Source: Pseudomonadota bacterium (GTDB taxonomy: Bacteria > Pseudomonadota > Alphaproteobacteria > Sphingomonadales > Sphingomonadaceae). From it: 9,797 bases of DNA. The notes below the pieces were generated by a model. It worked only from the letters and a program-made list of their open reading frames with translations. It did not search any database and was not told the origin of the DNA. The stretch spans positions 1 to 9,797 of the forward strand of contig JAEWKG010000109.1 in assembly GCA_023386135.1 (NCBI GenBank), written 5' to 3'. Below, piece by piece: positions 1-4,901 of this stretch (positions are counted from its first letter, which is position 1; the number at the start of each line of letters is the position of its first letter). Both the position numbers and the translations under genes were made by a program.

Positions 1-192
1 GTTGAGGCCGACGCAGGGCACGCCGCAGACGGTGAACTCGACCGTCAGCTCGTCGCCCTCGTGCCCGTCGGGATAGTCGCCGGGCGCGCGGTGGACCGCG
101 GTCACCTTGGAGTCGGGGAAGACCGAGGCGTAGAACTCCGCCGCCTCGCGCGCGCTATGATCGTACCAGACGCAGATCGTGTTCTTGTTCAT
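1..192 (-). CDS. PhnB-like VOC family protein (3-demethylubiquinone-9 3-methyltransferase-like), 3' end missing
   Basis: The first 64 residues are read from ATG at 192 and the frame stays open to the window edge, so the C-terminal half is missing. The sequence begins MNKNTICVWYDHSAREAAEF and continues with an FYASVFPDSKV segment, the typical start of the PhnB-like / 3-dmu-9_3-mt VOC family (Pfam PF06983 type): a short first strand, then an E-A-A-x-F-Y helix, then the S-V-F-P-x-S turn. Despite the family name, most members have no shown methyltransferase activity, and none is claimed here. The start is set by a clear AAGGAG site that overlaps the stop codon of the gene before it (197-994), with only 4 nt between that stop and this ATG. 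It is therefore the fourth gene of the leftward operon. The operon may continue beyond the window. Confidence 0.85.
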   Translation of the reverse strand, partial: MNKNTICVWYDHSAREAAEFYASVFPDSKVTAVHRAPGDYPDGHEGDELTVEFTVCGVPCVGLN

Positions 193-196
193 GATG

Positions 197-994
197 CTAC
201 TCCTTGCGCGGGCCGACGAGACCGATGGGCGCGCCGCTCGGGTCGTGGGCATAGACGGTGTACTCGCCGCCCGGGATTTGCTGCGGTTCGCCCAGCACCT
301 TGCCGCCGTGGTTGACGGCTTCCTTGCGCGCGCGGTCGATGTCGTCGACGCCGACGAAATACTGCCAGCGGGCACCCTCGCCGCCAGGTTGCGCCTTGGC
401 GATCGCGCCGATGCCGCCGCCCTCGTGCTGGATGAACAGATAGTCGCCCATCGGGCCCATCGGCATCGCGCCCTCCTGGGTCCAGCCGAACAGCTCTGTA
501 TAGAGCGCGACTGCTGCCGCCTGGTCGGTGGTCCACAGCTCGTTCCAGCGAATGTGTTGCGCCTTGGCGTAGTCGAACACGTCGCTCTTGGCGCCGGGCT
601 CGGGCGGGGTCGGGTTCATGACGTAGAACTGCGCGCCCTGCCCGTCGGCGACCATCGCCATGCGGCCGACGCCAGGCATGTCCATCGGCGGCATGTGGAC
701 CTCGCCGCCCGCCGCCTTGATCCGCTCGACCGCGCCATCGACGTCGGGGTGGTGGATATAGCCGAGCCACACCGGCTTGGCGCCGTGGGCCTTCATGTCG
801 TCGCTCATGGTCAGCACGCCGCCGGCGTTGCCGCCGTCAGAGCGTCCGATCATGCGATAGGTCGTGCCGGTGGGCATCGCCTGTCCCTCGGCCGCGATCT
901 CCCAGCCGACCACCGCGCGGTAGAAGTCACGCGCCTGGTCGACATCGTCGGTGATCAGTTCGTACCAGATGAAGCCGCCGCGTTCGTCGCTCAT
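197..994 (-). CDS. Tandem two-domain VOC (glyoxalase/bleomycin-resistance-like) protein
   Basis: A 265-residue protein made of two VOC modules. Module 1 covers about residues 8-127 and module 2 about 148-262. They align with each other: FIWYELITDDVDQARDFY (8-25) matches IRWNELWTTDQAAAVALY (148-165), each followed by a GW pair (30-31 and 170-171). The later halves also match: DVDGAVERIKAAGGEV (84-99) with DIDRARKEAVNHGGKV (218-233). A single chain can thus form a complete barrel, as in two-domain Cfp30B-like proteins. The strands lack an obvious conserved His/Glu metal set, so catalysis cannot be assumed. The start at 994 was chosen over a longer reading because it overlaps the stop of the preceding DUF1428 gene by one base (TGATG) and has GGGAGG upstream. 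The longer reading to 1120 would run through the preceding coding region. Coupled translation with its neighbour is likely. Substrate unknown. Confidence 0.9.
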   Translation of the reverse strand: MSDERGGFIWYELITDDVDQARDFYRAVVGWEIAAEGQAMPTGTTYRMIGRSDGGNAGGVLTMSDDMKAHGAKPVWLGYIHHPDVDGAVERIKAAGGEVHMPPMDMPGVGRMAMVADGQGAQFYVMNPTPPEPGAKSDVFDYAKAQHIRWNELWTTDQAAAVALYTELFGWTQEGAMPMGPMGDYLFIQHEGGGIGAIAKAQPGGEGARWQYFVGVDDIDRARKEAVNHGGKVLGEPQQIPGGEYTVYAHDPSGAPIGLVGPRKE

Positions 995-1731
995 CACTTG
1001 CCTCCCAGTTCGAGGACGGGCTCGAAGCCGCCGTAGATCATGCGCTGCGGGTTGAACGGCATGTCGTCGGGCATCTTCATGTCCGGGTCGGCCATCATCT
1101 TCTCGGCCGCCGCATCGCACACCGCGCGGCTGGGCCAGGTCATGTAGCTGAAGACGACGTTCTCACCCTCTTCCGCCTTCACCGCGCGGTAGAAGTCGGT
1201 CTGCTGGCCGTGCGGAACGTCATCGCCCCACGCCTCGACCACGCTGGTCGCGCCGTAGCCGTCGAACATGGTCCACGCGTCGTCGGCCATCTTGCGATAG
1301 TCCTCGCGCCGGCCGTGCGGCACGGGGAGGACGAAGCCCTGGACGTAGTCGCCCTTGTTGGGCGTGCCGTGCACGACCATCGGCTCGAACCCGCCGAAGA
1401 TCATCCGCGCGCCGTCGAACGGGACCGGGTTGGTCTCGCGGCTCATCCGCGGGTCCTTGTCCATCATGCCGCTGATCTTGGCCATGCCCGCATCGCGGGT
1501 CGCCTTGTCGGGCCACTCGATCCACGCGAAGGCGACCGTCTCGTCCTCCTTCGCGGCGACCGCGCCCTGGAAGTCGGTGGTCTGGCCGGGCTTGAGGTCG
1601 GCGCCCCAGCATTCGACCACGCGCAGCGCGCCATGCTCGAGGAAGACCGGATCGACCGTGCTGGCGTGGCGGAGGAATTCGTCCTTGCCGGTGCTCGGCA
1701 CCGAAATCACGAAGCCATCGAAGTACGACAT
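994..1731 (-). CDS. Protein of two fused DUF1428 domains
   Basis: A 245-residue protein containing two copies of DUF1428 (PF07237 type, a dimeric alpha/beta-barrel fold). Copy 1 is about residues 3-119 and copy 2 about 129-240. Diagnostic blocks repeat in order: YFDGFVISVP (3-12) and YVQGFVLPVP (129-138); ECWGADLKPGQTTDF (40-54) and EAWGDDVPHGQQTDF (166-180); RMIFGGFEPMV (109-119) and RMIYGGFEPVL (230-240). Most family members are about 115-120 residues with one copy, so this is a duplication and fusion of the gene. No enzymatic function is established for DUF1428. ATG 1731 has a strong GAGGAGGAGG purine run just upstream, 12 nt after the stop of the VOC gene. The stop overlaps the next start by one base. 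Membership in the HxlR-linked VOC operon suggests a role in handling a small reactive or aromatic compound, which is inference only. Confidence 0.9.
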   Translation of the reverse strand: MSYFDGFVISVPSTGKDEFLRHASTVDPVFLEHGALRVVECWGADLKPGQTTDFQGAVAAKEDETVAFAWIEWPDKATRDAGMAKISGMMDKDPRMSRETNPVPFDGARMIFGGFEPMVVHGTPNKGDYVQGFVLPVPHGRREDYRKMADDAWTMFDGYGATSVVEAWGDDVPHGQQTDFYRAVKAEEGENVVFSYMTWPSRAVCDAAAEKMMADPDMKMPDDMPFNPQRMIYGGFEPVLELGGK

Positions 1732-1743
1732 TGCCTCCTCCTC

Positions 1744-2181
1744 TCACGCCGTGGCGGCCGCGAAGGCCTCGGGACCCTGTTCGACGGCCGCCTGATCCAT
1801 CCACATAACTTCCCAGTTGTGGCCGTCGAGGTCCTCGAAACTGCGGCCATACATGAAGCCGTAGTCTTGCGGCGGATCGCAATCGGCGTTCCCGCCGGCG
1901 GCCGCGACATCGGCCAGCGTCGCATCGACGTGCTCGCGGCTCTCGCGGCTCAGGCACAGCATGACCTGCGCGCTCTGCTTGGCGTCGGGGATCGCCTTGG
2001 TGGTAAAGCTCTTCCACTTGTCGTGGGTCAGCAGCATCACGCAGATCGCGTCCGACAGCTGCATCGCGGCTGCGGTCTCGTCGGTGAATTTGGGTTCGTT
2101 GGTAAACCCGATCGCCGAGTAAAATGCCTTCGACGCGTCGAGGTCCGCCACCGGCAGGTTCACGAATATCATCTGGGTCAT
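1744..2181 (-). CDS. Single-domain VOC family protein (glyoxalase-like)
   Basis: A 145-residue protein with one VOC module. The start, MTQMIFVNLPVADLDASKAF followed by YSAIGF, is the typical first strand and helix. The end, a D-L-D-G-H-N-W-E-V block near residue 120, is the typical last strand (DPDGN-x-WE pattern), which keeps the Glu that often binds metal. The His commonly seen in the first strand of glyoxalase I is not present (F-V-N-L there), so it may not be a classical metal-dependent glyoxalase. It is the promoter-proximal gene of the leftward operon. AAGGAG lies 9 nt before ATG 2181. A short palindrome (TTCGC-TT-GCGAA, 2195-2206) overlaps the upstream edge of that ribosome binding site. 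It shares its upstream region with the divergent HxlR regulator. Substrate unknown. Confidence 0.88.
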   Translation of the reverse strand: MTQMIFVNLPVADLDASKAFYSAIGFTNEPKFTDETAAAMQLSDAICVMLLTHDKWKSFTTKAIPDAKQSAQVMLCLSRESREHVDATLADVAAAGGNADCDPPQDYGFMYGRSFEDLDGHNWEVMWMDQAAVEQGPEAFAAATA

Positions 2182-2234
2182 CGCAGCTCTCTCCTTCGCT
2201 TGCGAATCGGAACTTGCGTCTTCTGATCGACTCG

Positions 2235-2271
2235 GTTACAAAAAGCAACTGTGAAGTTACCAAAAGAAACT
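2235..2271. promoter_or_regulatory. Probable operator: two 16-bp direct repeats, 21 bp apart, over overlapping divergent promoters
   Basis: GTTACAAAAAGCAACT (2235-2250) and GTTACCAAAAGAAACT (2256-2271) match at 14 of 16 positions and start 21 bp apart, two helical turns. Each unit is itself an imperfect dyad (GTTAC-N5-GNAAC). For the leftward operon, TTGGTA (2258-2263, minus) and TGTAAC (2235-2240, minus) are 17 bp apart, so unit 2 covers the -35 and unit 1 covers the -10. For hxlR, TTGCGT (2214-2219) and TACAAA (2237-2242) are also 17 bp apart. The two -10 elements overlap. HxlR-family regulators are known to bind repeated sites in shared intergenic regions. That the neighbouring regulator binds here and controls both directions is inference. 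Confidence 0.6.
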
Positions 2272-2949
2272 AATGTCGAAAAGCAGGGCCATGGCCGCTG
2301 GTACGGCGATGCTTGCGGCACCGCGTTCGCTATGGAACTGGTCGGCGAGCGGTGGTCCTTGCTGATCGTGCGCGAGCTTATGCTGGGCGCGCGACGGTTT
2401 TCGGACATTCGCGCCAGCTTGCCCGGAATCAGCGCCAAAGTGCTGACCGAGCGGCTTACCTCGCTGGAGGAAGCGGGTGTGCTGGTGCGCCGCCAGTTGC
2501 CGTCGCCAGGCAAGGCGCAAGTCTACGCGCTGACCGGGTGGGGGTACGCCGCCGAACCTCTGATCCAGGAACTCGGTCGTTGGGCCGCGCAATCGAGCGC
2601 GCACAATCCGACCCTGCCGCTGTCGCCCGTGTCCTTGATGCTATCGATGCGCACGATGGTGCAGCACAACCGGCTCGCCCAGTTCGCCCGCCGCCGGATC
2701 GGCTTTGCGGTCGGCGAGGAGGAATTCATCGCCGAGCCGACCATGCGCGAACTGCCGATCCGGCGCGAATCCGTCCGGCAGGCCGACACGGTGTTCCGCG
2801 CGCCGATCGCCTCGGTCATCGCCGGCGGGTTCTACGCGGATGTGCCGTGGGACGAACTGGAGCGCGAGGCCGGACTGACGATCGAGGGCAACCGCGAACT
2901 CGCCATGCGCTTCGCCAGCCTGTTCCGCCTGCCGCCCAAGCTCGCCTAG
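2251..2949 (+). CDS. HxlR-family winged-helix transcriptional regulator with C-terminal extension
   Basis: A 232-residue DNA-binding regulator. The HxlR domain occupies about residues 20-115. It has an N-terminal Cys (C22) in the place of the usual C-P-x-x-x-A motif, then LVGERWSLLIVRELMLGARR (30-49) and the recognition region F-S-D-I-R to V-L-T-E-R-L (50-69), with the wing around residues 75-95. Typical HxlR proteins are about 110-150 residues. The extra 115 residues (about 118-232) resemble the C-terminal SCP2-like or ligand-binding extension seen in some proteobacterial relatives, but this is a weak call. GTG 2251 is the only possible start: there is an in-frame stop at 2224, and the next ATG (residue 28) would remove conserved N-terminal residues. 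No Shine-Dalgarno site precedes it. It is divergent from the VOC operon, which it probably controls together with itself. Confidence 0.88.
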   Translation: MKLPKETNVEKQGHGRWYGDACGTAFAMELVGERWSLLIVRELMLGARRFSDIRASLPGISAKVLTERLTSLEEAGVLVRRQLPSPGKAQVYALTGWGYAAEPLIQELGRWAAQSSAHNPTLPLSPVSLMLSMRTMVQHNRLAQFARRRIGFAVGEEEFIAEPTMRELPIRRESVRQADTVFRAPIASVIAGGFYADVPWDELEREAGLTIEGNRELAMRFASLFRLPPKLA

Positions 2950-3791
2950 CGCTGGCGGAAGGCCCAGCGCAGCGTCTCCGACATCGTCCGCGTCGCCATC
3001 CGCGCCGGCAGCGCGCCGACCAGCGGCCGCTGAAGCCCCAGCATCATCCGTGCATAAGGCGGCAGCAGATCCACCGCCGCGGTGCCGAGCGTGCGCTGCA
3101 CTGCCGCCGGTGCGCCCTCGGGCCGTTGGCTCAGCACCAGCTGCGCCACTTCCCGCGCGGCATCGCTCGTAGCGAGATCGCCGCGCAGTTCGGCGATCAG
3201 CGCCTCGGCCTCGGCCCTGGTCTCCGGCACAGGGTCGGCGCCGAGCGCGTGGGCGATGAGCGCGAACTGGTGGAAGTATTCGTCCTGCTCGGCCGCCGGC
3301 ATCGAAGGGCGGACGATTGCGAGGTGGGCTTCGAGGAAGCTGGTCGCCTCGGCCACATGCACCCACGCGAGCGTGCGCGGATCGGTCGCGGAATACGGCG
3401 TGCCGTCGGGCAGCGTCCCGCTGACCTGGGCGTGGATTCGGTTCACCCGCTCGATCGCCGCCATCGCGTCGTCGCGGTGCGCGAAGGTCGTCACCGCGAT
3501 GAACCGCGCGGTGCGGCGCAGGCGGCCGTGCATGTCGGCGCGGAAGTCCGAGTGATCGAGCACGCCCTGCAACGCGTGCGGATGCAGCATCTGCAGCAGC
3601 AGCGAGCGGATCCCGCCGACCAGCATCGACACCACGCCCGCGTGGACCATGCGGATCGGCGAGTCGCGTTCGAACAGCGCCTCGTCGCTCAACGCCACCG
3701 GCTGCTGCCCGGCGGCAACATCGTTGAGCACGCCGCGCACCTTGCCGACCAGGCGGCGGCGCAGGAAATCGGCGGGGGAAGGCGGCGGCAT
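2946..3791 (-). CDS. Oxygenase MpaB family protein (DUF2236)
   Basis: A 281-residue protein of the MpaB/DUF2236 family (PF09995 type), which includes heme-dependent latex-clearing protein and the fungal oxygenase MpaB. Visible family features are the block L-L-L-Q-M-L-H-P-H-A-L-x-G-V-x-D-H-S (64-81), the R-L-R-R-T-A-R-F segment with T-T-F (90-103), and D-P-R-T-L-A-W-V-H-V-A-E-A-T-S-F (137-152). By analogy with latex-clearing protein, H145 is the likely heme ligand and the R/T pair at 93-94 lies near the heme; this is family inference. No signal peptide is evident. The substrate is unknown; many bacterial members are uncharacterised. ATG 3791 has no Shine-Dalgarno site, but GATAAC lies 8 nt upstream, so the message may be leaderless. 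Its stop codon overlaps that of hxlR on the other strand (CTAG). Confidence 0.88.
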   Translation of the reverse strand: MPPPSPADFLRRRLVGKVRGVLNDVAAGQQPVALSDEALFERDSPIRMVHAGVVSMLVGGIRSLLLQMLHPHALQGVLDHSDFRADMHGRLRRTARFIAVTTFAHRDDAMAAIERVNRIHAQVSGTLPDGTPYSATDPRTLAWVHVAEATSFLEAHLAIVRPSMPAAEQDEYFHQFALIAHALGADPVPETRAEAEALIAELRGDLATSDAAREVAQLVLSQRPEGAPAAVQRTLGTAAVDLLPPYARMMLGLQRPLVGALPARMATRTMSETLRWAFRQR

Positions 3792-3799
3792 CGCGGGCT

Positions 3800-3861
3800 G
3801 TTATCGGGACAAGATAAGTTGCTCGCAAGGACGCTTGCGACCACCCGCGCCCGCGTATAGT
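3800..3861. promoter_or_regulatory. Divergent promoter region with a perfect inverted repeat between mpaB-like gene and cobS
   Basis: The 81-bp spacer holds TCGCAAG-GACG-CTTGCGA (3823-3840), a perfect 7-bp inverted repeat with a 4-nt centre. Each arm contains an outward-facing TTGCGA that can serve as a -35. On the minus strand TTGCGA is followed after 17 bp by GATAAC (3800-3805), 8 nt from the mpaB-like ATG. On the plus strand TTGCGA (3835-3840) is followed after 15 bp by TATAGT (3856-3861), 11 nt from the cobS ATG. The repeat could be an operator, or just back-to-back -35 elements. Promoter calls are by eye. Confidence 0.45.
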
Positions 3862-3872
3862 CGGCACAGGCG

Positions 3873-4862
3873 ATGAACGACATGAACGACGCCCTCGATA
3901 GCAGCCAACGCACCCTGCTCGCCGCACCCGACGCCACCGTCAGCGCGCGCGAGGTGTTCGGGGTCGATGTCGACTGGCAGGTGCCCGCGTTCTCGAAGGC
4001 CGATGCGCGCGTGCCGGACATCGACGAGAGCTACGTGTTCGAACCGCACACGACGCTGGCGATCCTCGCCGGCTTCGCGCACGACCGGCGGGTGATGGTT
4101 CAGGGCTATCACGGCACCGGCAAGTCGACGCACATCGAACAGGTCGCCGCGCGTCTCAACTGGCCGTGCATCCGCATCAACCTCGACGCGCACATCAGCC
4201 GCATCGACCTCGTCGGCCGCGATGCGATCGTCCTGCGCGATGGGCTGCAGGTGACCGAGTTCCGCGAGGGCCTGCTGCCGTGGGCGCTCCAGCACCCGGT
4301 GGCGCTGGTGTTCGACGAATACGACGCCGGCCGACCGGACGTGATGTTCGTCATCCAGCGCGTGCTCGAGCAGCAGGGCAAACTGACCTTGCTCGATCAG
4401 AACCGGGTAATCCGGCCCGATCCCAACTTCCGCCTGTTCGCCACTGCCAACACCGTTGGTCTCGGCGATACGAGCGGGCTCTATCACGGCACCCAGGCGA
4501 TCAACCAGGGCCAGATGGACCGCTGGAACCTGGTCGTGGCGCTCAACTACCTGCCGGCGAAGACCGAGCAGGAGATCGTCCACGCCAAGAGCCCGGAAAC
4601 CGACGCCAAGACCATCGCCGACATGGTCAAGGTCGCCGACATGACCCGCCAGGGCTTCATCGGCGGCGACATCTCGACCGTGATGAGCCCGCGCACGGTG
4701 ATCACCTGGGCGCAGAACGCGGCGATCTTCGGCGATGTCGGCTTCGCGTTCCGGCTCACCTTCCTCAACAAGTGCGACGAGGCGGAGCGGGTGCTGGTGG
4801 CGGAATACTACCAGCGCGTATTCGGCGTCGATCTTCCCGAGAGCGTCGTCGGCAAGAACTGA
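3873..4862 (+). CDS. cobS: Cobaltochelatase subunit CobS (AAA+ ATPase)
   Basis: A 329-residue AAA+ ATPase that closely resembles CobS, the ATPase subunit that with CobT drives CobN in ATP-dependent cobalt insertion during aerobic cobalamin synthesis. Recognised features are the N-terminal CobS block V-S-A-R-E-V-F-G-V-D (23-32), Walker A GYHGTGKST (78-86), Walker B A-L-V-F-D-E-Y-D (144-151), sensor-1 region L-F-A-T-A-N-T (188-194), M-D-R-W (215-218) and sensor-2 block M-S-P-R-T-V-I-T-W (271-279). Length fits the family. All key residues are present, so it should be active. Two starts are possible: ATG 3873 and ATG 3882, created by a 9-nt tandem duplication (ATGAACGAC twice). There is no clear Shine-Dalgarno for either. 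cobT, usually the next gene, is absent here; a penicillin-binding protein follows 39 nt later. CobS-like proteins also occur without a full cobalamin pathway, so the physiological role is less certain than the family. Confidence 0.93.
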   Translation: MNDMNDALDSSQRTLLAAPDATVSAREVFGVDVDWQVPAFSKADARVPDIDESYVFEPHTTLAILAGFAHDRRVMVQGYHGTGKSTHIEQVAARLNWPCIRINLDAHISRIDLVGRDAIVLRDGLQVTEFREGLLPWALQHPVALVFDEYDAGRPDVMFVIQRVLEQQGKLTLLDQNRVIRPDPNFRLFATANTVGLGDTSGLYHGTQAINQGQMDRWNLVVALNYLPAKTEQEIVHAKSPETDAKTIADMVKVADMTRQGFIGGDISTVMSPRTVITWAQNAAIFGDVGFAFRLTFLNKCDEAERVLVAEYYQRVFGVDLPESVVGKN

Positions 4863-4866
4863 CTTC

Positions 4867-4894
4867 TTGAAGCGCTGTGTTGAAGTGCTAATAC
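4867..4894 (+). promoter_or_regulatory. Candidate promoter with 10-bp direct repeat upstream of the penicillin-binding protein gene
   Basis: The 39-bp gap after cobS contains TTGAAGCGCT (4867-4876) and TTGAAGTGCT (4880-4889), identical at 9 of 10 positions and 13 bp apart. The first TTGAAG is 16 bp from TAATAC (4889-4894), which ends 7 nt before the ATG. This reads as a -35/-10 pair with a leaderless or near-leaderless start, and no Shine-Dalgarno site is visible. The repeat may be a regulator site or chance. Confidence 0.35.
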
Positions 4895-4901
4895 ACTAGC
4901 G

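Noticed and set aside
179..1036. Long plus-strand open frame of 285 codons opposite the two-domain VOC gene
   Set aside because: It is the antisense shadow of a clear VOC gene; composition is His/Arg/Ala/Asp-rich and low complexity, as expected from the reverse of GC-rich codons.
1210..2226. 338-codon plus-strand frame opposite the DUF1428 and VOC genes
   Set aside because: It crosses two well-supported genes and their junction on the other strand and resembles no family.
2313..3860. 515-codon plus-strand frame across hxlR and the mpaB-like gene
   Set aside because: It is out of frame with hxlR and antisense to the DUF2236 gene; Arg/His-rich shadow without any domain.
2641..3927. 428-codon minus-strand frame through the mpaB-like gene
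   Set aside because: It is the wrong frame of a recognisable DUF2236 gene and would run across the mpaB-cobS promoter region.
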